Assembly (NCBI GenBank): GCA_002021875.1 | Contig: CP018627.1 | Coordinates: 930,001 to 994,000, forward strand | DNA from: Streptomyces hygroscopicus | GTDB taxonomy: Bacteria; Actinomycetota; Actinomycetes; Streptomycetales; Streptomycetaceae | DNA length: 64,000 nt | Direction of reading: 5' to 3' | In this document: positions 36,919 through 44,500 of the stretch, piece by piece | How the letters are laid out: the number at the start of each line of letters is the position of its first letter | Position numbering within the stretch: position 1 is the stretch's first letter | The notes under the pieces: model-generated | Seen by the model: the letters and a program-made list of their open reading frames with translations, nothing else | Databases searched by the model: none | Told to the model about the DNA's origin: nothing | Position numbers and translations under genes: made by a program

Positions 36919-36982
36919 GCCGGTCGTGGCCGGAAGTCCCGTCGGCCGTGGCCGCCTTCGCATACGAGGACTACGCTAATAT

Positions 36983-37009
36983 GGCGCGTGTGCAACTAAT
37001 GGCGCACGC
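36983..37009. promoter_or_regulatory. Imperfect inverted repeat upstream of the SDR gene
   Basis: GGCGCGTGTGC at 36983-36993 and GGCGCACGC at 37001-37009 form an imperfect inverted repeat (GCGTGTGC against GCGCACGC) within an AT-richer patch 30-55 bp before the GTG. Could be an operator; no regulator is adjacent. Confidence 0.3.
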
Positions 37010-37038
37010 AAGCTTTAAGGCATCGACGAAGGAGCGCC

Positions 37039-37833
37039 GTGCAGATCGACCTTTCCGGTAGGACCGCCCTGGTAACCGGCTCCACGCAGGGCATCGGATT
37101 CGCCATCGCCGCCGGCCTGGCGCGGGCGGGCGCCCGTGTCGCCATCAACGGGCGCCGACAGGAGTCCGTCGAGGCCGCCATCCAGAAGCTGGAGGAGGAC
37201 ACGGAGGGCGGCTCGTTCATCCCCGCCCCCGGCGACATCACGTCCGACGACGGCGCCCGTGAGGTCACCGGCGCCGTGCCGGACGCCGATGTCCTGATCA
37301 ACAACCTCGGCATCTTCGGGGCCACTCCGGCGCTGGAGATCAGCGACGATGAGTGGCGGCGCTATTTCGAGGTGAACGTCCTGGCCTCCGTCCGGATGAT
37401 CCGGAGCCTGCTGCCCGGGATGAAGGACCGGGCATGGGGCCGGATCGTGAACGTCGCCAGCGACTCCGCCGTCGTCATCCCGGCCGAGATGATCCACTAC
37501 GGGATGTCGAAGACCGCGCTGCTCGCGGTCACCCGCGGCTTCGCCAAGGAGGCCGCCGGTACGGGCGTCACCGTCAACTCGCTGATCGCCGGGCCGACTC
37601 ACACCGGCGGTGTCGAGGACTTCGTGTACGAACTGGTGGACCCTGAGCTGCCCTGGGACGAGGCCCAGCGGGAGTTCATGGCCAAGTACCGGCCACAGTC
37701 GCTGCTCCAGCGGCTGATCGAGCCCGAGGAGATCGCCAACATGGCGGTCTACCTCAGCTCGCCGCTCGCCTCGGCCACCACCGGCGGAGCCGTGCGTGCC
37801 GACGGCGGCTACGTCGACTCGATCCTCCCCTGA
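37039..37833 (+). CDS. Short-chain dehydrogenase/reductase
   Basis: 264 residues from GTG 37039 with GAAGGAG upstream. Classical SDR: TGSTQGIGFAIAAGLARAGA (TGxxxGxG cofactor loop), NNLGIFG, catalytic Ser in NVASDSAVV, and YGMSKTALL giving the Tyr-x-x-x-Lys (with YxMSK). A basic residue after the first strand pair (NGRRQ) favours NADP(H). It converges on the methyltransferase at the end of the polyketide operon and is separated by a strong terminator, so membership in that pathway is uncertain. Confidence 0.88.
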   Translation: MQIDLSGRTALVTGSTQGIGFAIAAGLARAGARVAINGRRQESVEAAIQKLEEDTEGGSFIPAPGDITSDDGAREVTGAVPDADVLINNLGIFGATPALEISDDEWRRYFEVNVLASVRMIRSLLPGMKDRAWGRIVNVASDSAVVIPAEMIHYGMSKTALLAVTRGFAKEAAGTGVTVNSLIAGPTHTGGVEDFVYELVDPELPWDEAQREFMAKYRPQSLLQRLIEPEEIANMAVYLSSPLASATTGGAVRADGGYVDSILP

Positions 37834-37888
37834 CGCGGGCACCATCCGCTCCCCCGGGCCCCGAGGCGGGACCCGGGGGACACGTCAG
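37830..37888. terminator. Bidirectional terminator between SDR and polyketide operon
   Basis: TCCCCCGGG (37850-37858) pairs with CCCGGGGGA (37872-37880); an outer CTGACG (37830-37835) pairs with CGTCAG (37883-37888), giving a two-tier stem between converging genes. Confidence 0.7.
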
Positions 37889-37925
37889 CGGGGCACCTCG
37901 GCGGCGGCCGGGACGGGCCGGGGCA

Positions 37926-39032
37926 TCACATCGGCGCATCGCACCGGGCCACCACCCGGTAGGCGTTGGACACCTTCCCCCACCCCGCCAGCGGCTTGAG
38001 CAACAGCCGGTCCAATGCGGTCGCGAGGACCAGCGCGGGGACGGCCGCGAGCAGCAGCGCACAGCGCAGCAGCCAGCGCGCCCGGCCGGGCGGTCGCGGC
38101 AGCGAAGGGGCGTCATCAGGCGGGATGACCGCGTTCAGTGACAGCCATACGGCGCCCAGCAGATCGACCGTGTCGGACGGTTCGCGGTGCTCCTCGGCGA
38201 CGACGGTGAAGCCGAGCGCGTCCAGTTCCTTCCGGAGGTTCGCCACCGGCAGGAAGTGCAGATGCTGGGGCTGCAGCCAGGGCAGCCAGAAGCGGCCGAG
38301 GAGCCGGGCGAACCAGCACTCCGGATCGGGCACCTCGATCAGCAGATGGCCACCGGGGCGCAACGCCCGCCGGGCCGCGCGGAGTTCGGCGCGGGGATCG
38401 GTGCTGTGCTCCAGATAGTGGAACATGCTCACCACGTCGTAGCCCCCGGCCAGGCTCTCCTCGGCCAGCTCGGGGAAGCTGCCACGGATGCCCCGGTCTA
38501 TGCGCCCCGTCCGCTCGGCCAGTTCGACGCCGTCGGTGAAGTCCAGTCCGTCGAAGCGGGTGGCGGGGAAGACGGTACGGGCCACCGCGGGGAAGTGGCC
38601 GTGTCCCGTGCCGACATCGAGCCAGGTCTTCGGGGGCTCGGCGGAGGGCTCCTGGAACATCGCGCGCCGCCGGTACACCTTGTCCCGCCCGGCGAAGAGG
38701 TTGCCGAGTTCGATCTCCCCCATCCCGTCGTAGAAGTCGCGGTAGTAGAACTCCAGGCCGTCGCCGTTCAGCCTGGGGTTCTGGAAGACGTGGCGGCAGT
38801 CGGCGCACGCGTCGAGCGCGAAGCGGCCCGGCTTGCTCTGGTAGCGGTCCCTGGTGCGCAGCCGCCGCTTCAGCCGCGTCGAGCCGCACCAGGGACAGTC
38901 GGTACGGCGCGGTTCGAAGAACCGCCCGGTGCCCCGCGCCAGATCGGCCTGGTAGCCGGGGCGCAGCGCGGCGACGGTCTCGGCGCGCGACGGCTTCGCG
39001 GGCGTGCGTGGTGCGTCGGACGTGCGGCTCAT
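37926..39032 (-). CDS. Zinc-ribbon SAM methyltransferase with C-terminal membrane segment
   Basis: 368 residues from ATG 39032, with GAGGGGGA upstream and an ATGA overlap with the glycosyltransferase stop. An N-terminal zinc ribbon (CPWCGST ... CADC) precedes a class I methyltransferase: TWLDVGTGHGHFPAVA binds SAM, FDGLDFTDGVELAE is motif II, YDVVSMFHYLEHSTDP the post-II region and LRPGGHLLIEVPDP. Near the C-terminus WLLRCALLLAAVPALVLATALDRLL is a membrane helix. Methyltransferases with this ribbon are common in sugar and lipid tailoring. Last gene of the PUFA-like operon; it could methylate the sugar or the acyl head of a membrane-bound glycolipid product. Confidence 0.85.
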   Translation of the reverse strand: MSRTSDAPRTPAKPSRAETVAALRPGYQADLARGTGRFFEPRRTDCPWCGSTRLKRRLRTRDRYQSKPGRFALDACADCRHVFQNPRLNGDGLEFYYRDFYDGMGEIELGNLFAGRDKVYRRRAMFQEPSAEPPKTWLDVGTGHGHFPAVARTVFPATRFDGLDFTDGVELAERTGRIDRGIRGSFPELAEESLAGGYDVVSMFHYLEHSTDPRAELRAARRALRPGGHLLIEVPDPECWFARLLGRFWLPWLQPQHLHFLPVANLRKELDALGFTVVAEEHREPSDTVDLLGAVWLSLNAVIPPDDAPSLPRPPGRARWLLRCALLLAAVPALVLATALDRLLLKPLAGWGKVSNAYRVVARCDAPM

Positions 39033-40285
39033 CGGTCCCCCTCGGGAGTCGGCGTGGCATGGCCACCGGCCTTCGCGGCCAGCGCTTCCAGATGTCCGGC
39101 CGCCGCGACGGCGCCGCCCGCCGCGCGGAACGAGGCCCCGACGCGCTCGGCGGCGATGCGGTACCCCGGTTCGTACAGGACGGTGTCCAGCGCCTCGCCG
39201 AGCCCGGCCGCCCTCGCCCGGCCGAACCTGACCCGGACGCCCGCGCCCGCGTCCACCACCTGCGCGGCCACCACCGGCTGGTCGTCCCGGATGGGGGCCA
39301 CGACGAGCGGAACGCCGTGCCACAGGGTTTCGCAGACCGTGTTGTGGCCCGCGTGGCACACCACCGCGCTCACTCGTTCCAGAAGGGGGAGTTGCGGGAC
39401 GTAGCGGCGCACCAGGACGTCCGAGTCATCCGGGCCGTCCGGGGCGAGTACGCCCTCCGGGTCGACGATGACCGTCTGGAAACGACCGGCCCGGGCCCGT
39501 ACGGCCTCCCGGCACTCGGTGAGGAAGCGCGCCCCGGCATCGGTGTTCGCGGTGCCGAGCGTGACCAGGACGGCCAGGCGCGCGGGGTCCAGCCACTCCC
39601 AGGGGAAGTCCGTCGTGGCCGGCCGCTCGGCGATCGACGGGCCCACGTAACGGATGCGGTCGCCCGCCCGGGCCGGCCGTCCCGCCAGCTCCTCGGTGGT
39701 GAAGGCCAGGACCAGATCCGGTGAGAACCGGGGATCGGCCGTGCTCTCCGGATCGCCGATCCGGCCCCGCGCCTCGTCCATTTGCCCGTCCAGCCAGGCG
39801 TCGATCTTGGGCAGACCGTCCAGCGCGCCCGTGAACTCCGCCGAGGTGGTGGCGGATGTGGCCCAGCGCACCCCCAGCCGTTCGGCCACCAGTCCACCCG
39901 CCACGGTCTGCTGATCGGCGATCACCACATCCGGGCGGAACTCCTCGATGGCCTTGGCGACGCCCGGGGCCATGGCCTCGGCGAGTGGCACCAGGAACCG
40001 CTCCCACAGGAACCTCAGCGCCGCCGGGCCGCGTACGTCCGGTGGCCGGTCCGCTCCGCCCTCGCCCAGCACCGGCCCGGCGCAGTGGTAGACCGTCGCC
40101 CCCTGCCCGGTCAGCCGCCCGACGACCTCGGGCATCCCGGCCCAGGCCACCTGGTGTCCCCGGGCGGTCAGTTCGGCCGCCACGCCGAGGGTGGGGTTGA
40201 CGTGGCCGACCAGTGGCGGCACGACGAAGAGAAAGCGGCGGGGTACGCGGGGTGGGGCTGCCTGCGATCTGCTGGGTTCGCTCAT
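39029..40285 (-). CDS. GT1-family glycosyltransferase (MGT/UGT-like)
   Basis: 418 residues from ATG 40285, overlapping the hydrolase stop by ATGA; the frame is open further up, but only here does the GT-B fold start. N-terminal Rossmann: FLFVVPPLVGHVNPTLGVAAELTARGHQVAWAG, the acceptor-side signature. C-terminal donor site: VSAVVCHAGHNTVCETLWHGVPLVVAPIRDDQPVVA, matching the HxGxxT..E.L..GVP....P..xDQ block that binds UDP- or TDP-sugars. Usual length for the macrolide-glycosyltransferase group. It should glycosylate the polyketide or fatty-acyl product of the operon; sugar identity is unknown and no deoxysugar genes are present. Confidence 0.9.
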   Translation of the reverse strand: MSEPSRSQAAPPRVPRRFLFVVPPLVGHVNPTLGVAAELTARGHQVAWAGMPEVVGRLTGQGATVYHCAGPVLGEGGADRPPDVRGPAALRFLWERFLVPLAEAMAPGVAKAIEEFRPDVVIADQQTVAGGLVAERLGVRWATSATTSAEFTGALDGLPKIDAWLDGQMDEARGRIGDPESTADPRFSPDLVLAFTTEELAGRPARAGDRIRYVGPSIAERPATTDFPWEWLDPARLAVLVTLGTANTDAGARFLTECREAVRARAGRFQTVIVDPEGVLAPDGPDDSDVLVRRYVPQLPLLERVSAVVCHAGHNTVCETLWHGVPLVVAPIRDDQPVVAAQVVDAGAGVRVRFGRARAAGLGEALDTVLYEPGYRIAAERVGASFRAAGGAVAAAGHLEALAAKAGGHATPTPEGDR

Positions 40286-41223
40286 GAGGCATCGGCCTCC
40301 AGGGGTGCGTCCGCCACCGGGGCGCCGGTGCCCGGTTCGCACCCGTGGATCCAGGACAGCAGCAGTTCGCGGATGCGCGTGGGCGCCTCGGCGAGGACCG
40401 AATGCCCCTGTCCCGGCAGGACGACGGTCCGAGTGCCGGGCAGCACCGACTCCAGCCACCGCTCCTGCCCGGCGAGTTCGGAATCGGCGCCGTAGACGGC
40501 CAGCACCGGGCAGCGCACCGCGCCGACCTGCTCCTCGCTCACCACCCGGCTCTCCGGTACGTCCTCGGCGATGGTGGTCGTACGGACCAGGCGGGCGGCC
40601 GACTTGGCCAGCCGTGCGGTGTGGGCGCCCCGGTGGGCGCTGACCCAGGCCAGCGACTCGGCCTCATGGACGACCAGTTCGGCGGCGACGCGCCGGAGGA
40701 TTCCGCTGATCTCGGTCAGCCAGCTCTCGGTGGCGGGTTTCGCCTCGATCACCGCGATCCCGGCCACCCGCTCCGGATGGCGCATGGCGTAGGCGAACGC
40801 CACCGTTCCGCCGAAGCAGTTGCCCACCAGATGGACCGGGCCCGTGATGTCCAGCCGGTCGAGCAGCCGCTCCAGATCGGTGACGAACGTGTCCAGCCGG
40901 TAGCCGGAGCCGGGGCGCTCGCTGCGGCCGTGTCCCCGCTGGTCGTACATCACCACCTCCAGTCCGGCGGCGGCGAGGTCCGGGGCCACCGTGAAGTACC
41001 AGCTGGCGAGGGAGTCGGTGAGCAGACCGTGGATGAGCACGGCGGTGGCGGTGGGCGGACGGCCGTCGGGCGGGGACAGCCGCTGGACATGCAGTCGGAC
41101 GCCGTCCGGCCCGGTATCCGGACCGTCATGGTCCGTGGCATGGTCCGCGTCGTCGCCCGTACCGCGGCCTGTGCCGCTGCCCGTGCCCTCGCAGGTGTCG
41201 CGGCCGGTGTCGATCATCGCCAT
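40282..41223 (-). CDS. Alpha/beta hydrolase with cysteine nucleophile (thioesterase/acyltransferase-like)
   Basis: 313 residues from ATG 41223, 3 bp after the ACP stop. A 40-residue lead rich in Thr/Gly/Asp precedes the fold: AVLIHGLLTDSLASWYFTVAPDLAAAGLEVVMYDQRGHGRSERPG, the oxyanion and strand-4 signatures. The nucleophile elbow reads VGNCFGGTVAFAYA: TGC (about residue 138) replaces the usual Ser of GxSxG. Acid in VYGADSELAGQ and His in LPGQGHSVLAEAP complete a triad. Sitting right after the free ACP in the polyketide operon, it is the best candidate for chain release. A Cys nucleophile in thioesterases often favours transfer to another acceptor over hydrolysis. Confidence 0.85.
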   Translation of the reverse strand: MAMIDTGRDTCEGTGSGTGRGTGDDADHATDHDGPDTGPDGVRLHVQRLSPPDGRPPTATAVLIHGLLTDSLASWYFTVAPDLAAAGLEVVMYDQRGHGRSERPGSGYRLDTFVTDLERLLDRLDITGPVHLVGNCFGGTVAFAYAMRHPERVAGIAVIEAKPATESWLTEISGILRRVAAELVVHEAESLAWVSAHRGAHTARLAKSAARLVRTTTIAEDVPESRVVSEEQVGAVRCPVLAVYGADSELAGQERWLESVLPGTRTVVLPGQGHSVLAEAPTRIRELLLSWIHGCEPGTGAPVADAPLEADAS

Positions 41224-41226
41224 GGG

Positions 41227-41553
41227 TCAGCTCCCCCCGGCTGCCCTGAGGCTCCGGACGACGTACTCGACGAGTTGCCCCACGGCGAGGTCGATGATCT
41301 CGTCGAGCTCCAGGCCCGCCACGAACTCGGCGAAGTTGACCTGTCTGCCGTACCGGGCCTCCAGGCTGCCGGCCAGCGTCACCAGGTCGATGCTCTCCAG
41401 CTCCAGATCCTGGGTGAAGCGGGTCCGCATGGTGACCTCGATCTCGTCGAGGCCGTATTCGTCGAGCATGGCCCGGAGCATCCCGGATATCTCCGCGAGC
41501 ACGGCCGGTGCGTCGACGGGGGGTGCCGAGGCGGTCTGATTGACGGTGGTCAC
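41227..41553 (-). CDS. Free-standing acyl carrier protein
   Basis: 108 residues from GTG 41553, which overlaps the TGA of the second PKS (GTGA). A 15-residue flexible lead, then a four-helix ACP: ISGMLRAMLDEYGLDEIEV, loop, DLELESIDLVTLAGSLEARYG with the phosphopantetheine Ser in ESIDLV, and a last acidic helix. The motif is the (D/E)S(I/L) type of stand-alone ACPs. It probably carries the finished or starter acyl chain between the two megasynthases and the Cys hydrolase. Confidence 0.88.
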   Translation of the reverse strand: MTTVNQTASAPPVDAPAVLAEISGMLRAMLDEYGLDEIEVTMRTRFTQDLELESIDLVTLAGSLEARYGRQVNFAEFVAGLELDEIIDLAVGQLVEYVVRSLRAAGGS

Positions 41554-44500
41554 TGATCGCTCTCCTCGTCCTGTTCCTGGTGGTCCGGGCCGGTCGTCCA
41601 GGCCACGGCGTAGTCCCTGTCCGGCAGTCCGGGCGGGTTGGCGATGGTGATGCAGTGGACCTGGTAGCGGCGCGGGCGCTGCCCGGGGGCGGTGGCCGCC
41701 ACCTCGACGATGAGCCGGGCCGCCGGTGCCGCGTCGCGGTCATCGGCTCCCGGCCGTACCGCGGCGATGGTGAGGTCACGTGGCCGGGCGCGCGGGCCGG
41801 GGCCCTCCGCCATGGCCACCGCCTCTTTCGCGGCCCGGAAGGTGGTGGCCCAGCGGGCGCGCGATCCACCGCCCCCGGCCGTCGCGGCCGCGAGGAGTTC
41901 CCGCTCGGCCCGGCCGAAGGCGGCCGCGAGGGCGTGGTCGTCGCGGTCGGCGACCTCTTCGATGGCGATACCGGGGCCCGGGGCCCCGTGTGCGCGCGGC
42001 ACCACCAGGGCGACTCCGGCCTCGGCCCGGTGTGCCAGCGAGAGGGCCAGTTCGGGCAGGATCCGGCCGTGGACGCCGATGGCGCACGGGCGCCCGTGGG
42101 CGTCGTCGCGTATGCCGATCTCGGCGGGGAAGACCGGGCCTTCGCCGTGGTCCCAGAGCCATCGCCGTACGGCGTCCTTGGCCGCGATCCTGCCCAGCAG
42201 CCACTGTCTGCGGCCGCGTGGCGGCTGGTGTTCATAGGCGGTGCGCTCGTCGCTGCTCAGGTGGTTACGCATGATCAGATCGCGGGAGGCGAGATCGGGC
42301 CAGCGCTCGTGGAGCAGTACCCAGCCGCCCGGCTGGGGCCGGGACAGCGTGTTGCGCTGCGGGAAGCGCTCCACGGGGCGGGTGTCGGGGTGGTTGTCGA
42401 ACCGGCGGTCCTGCCAGCCGGACAGCTCCGCCCACACCTCACCGCCGATCAGCAGTTGGGCGTCGGCCTCCAGCGCGGTATCGGTCAGCGAGGTGATCCT
42501 GATCAGGCACTCCACCGGCGTGCCGGGGCTCGGATGCGGGCCGAAGAAGCGCATCAGACGCATGCCGACCGGGAAGACCACGGTCCGTTCGATGCGGGTC
42601 GCCATGATCCAGTAGCCGAGGAGCTGTCCGACGTTGTCCAGGAGCGCGCCGGGCGCGGGGGGCGTGGTGATCGTGCCGCGGATGTGCGACTCGCCGATCG
42701 CGGTGAGCGCGGTGAGCCCCTGGAAGGCCGGGCCATGAAACATCCAGCGCTCGGCGTAGACGAGATGTGCGGTGTGGTCGGGCCTGCGTTCGGTGGCGGG
42801 GTCGGCGGGCCAGGGGGTGGGGCGGGCCGCGGGATGGTGGGGAGCGACTTCCACGGTGGCGCGGGCGCTGCGGCCGAAGGTGACGGTGTAGTGGGCCGCC
42901 GAGGCGGGGGTCGCGGTGACGGGGACGGTGCTGGGGGGTGCCGCCGTCACCCACTGGTCGAAGCGGGCGCCGTGGACGGCGACGGCCACGGCGCCGCCGG
43001 CCGTCTGCTCCGCCGCCGTCTGCTCCGCCGCCGTCTGCTCCGCCGCCGTCTGCTCCGCCGCCGTCTGCTCCGCCGCTGTGTGCTCCGCCGCGTCCATGAG
43101 GTGCTGGACGATCGTGGTGGCCGGGACCACGGGCCAGCGGTCCGACTCATCGGGCCAGCCGGGGCGTTGGGGGAAGAAGCAGTGGTCATGGAGGTAGGGC
43201 ATGGTCTCGGTGGAGACCCGCAGATCGTGGGTGCGCGGGATCGGTGGGCGGCCTGCCGCGATGACCGCTGTCGCGGTGGTGGCGGTCTCGTCGAGCAGGG
43301 CGAGTAGTTCGGCTTCCCACAACGGTGGTGGGCAATCGTTCCGCGGGGCGGAACGGGTGGGCGCCACCCGACCCGCACCAGGCGACGGCGACCAAGCACC
43401 ACGGCGCGGCCCCGCTCCCCAGGGCACCGCTCGCGATAGCTCATCGCGCAATTCGCTCAGCCTCGGTTCGCTGAACGAGACCAGTGAACCGTTCAGGTCC
43501 AGCCGCACCGGAGGAAGCACTGGCCTCGCTCGCGAGGCTTCAGCCTCGCTTCGCAGTGCCGGATCCACCTCCGCCCCCTCCGTCCACAGGGCCGTGGCCA
43601 CGCGGCGGAGCTGGGAGACGCCGTCGCGGTGGGGGGAGTTGGCGGCCACCACCAGGTGGTCGCGGCCGTGCAGCGTATCGCCGATGAGCGACCCCAGCTG
43701 GCCCGTGCCGACCTGGACGAACGCGCGGAAGCCCGCCTCGTACAGGGCCTCGGTCAGCAGCCGGAAGCGCACCGGCTCCAGCAAGTGGCGGATGAACAGC
43801 TCGCGCACCTCCGCCTCGGTCGCCGGATACGGTGCGGCGGTCGTTCCGGACCAGACGGGGATCCTGGGCGGCAGGAGCAGCTCGAAGCGTTCCGTCACGG
43901 CTCGGATGGGGTCGAGGTAGGGCGCCAGCATCGGGGTGTGGAAACCGGACTGGAAGGGCAGGAGCTGCGCGATCACGCCCTCGGCGCGCAGGGCCCGGAC
44001 GAACTCCTCGACATCGTCGCGCGGTCCGCACACCATCGACTGGCCGGGCGCGTTGTCGTGCGAGAGCACGATCCGGCCGTCCGCCCGCGCCTCCAGCTCC
44101 GCGAGCACCCGTGGCGCACCGGCGCCGAGGACGGCGAAGGCCAGGCCGGGCACTCGCAGCGCGTCGGGGTCGAAGGAATCGAGGAAGGCGTCGACCTCCT
44201 CACCCGCGTAGAGGCCGCCCACGGCCAGCGCGGTCCACTCCCCCACGCTGTGCCCGGCGACCGCGTCCGGTACGACCCCCATCCGCCGCAGCGCCGCGTC
44301 CAGCAGCCGGCCGACGCCGAAAACACCGACACCATGACGGCCGATGTCGCCCACGCGGGCCGCCTCGCCGACGTGGTCCCCGGCGGGGCGGGAGAGCCCG
44401 AAGTACTCGGCGACGCCGTCCACCCGAGGGACGAACTCGGCTTCGAGGCCGGGGAAGACGAAGGCGAGCTTTCCCGTGGCCGCCTTTCTCCTGCCCGCGT

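Noticed and set aside
37039..37833. SDR as part of the PUFA-like operon
   Set aside because: It is on the other strand and a two-tier terminator separates it; no evidence ties it to the pathway.
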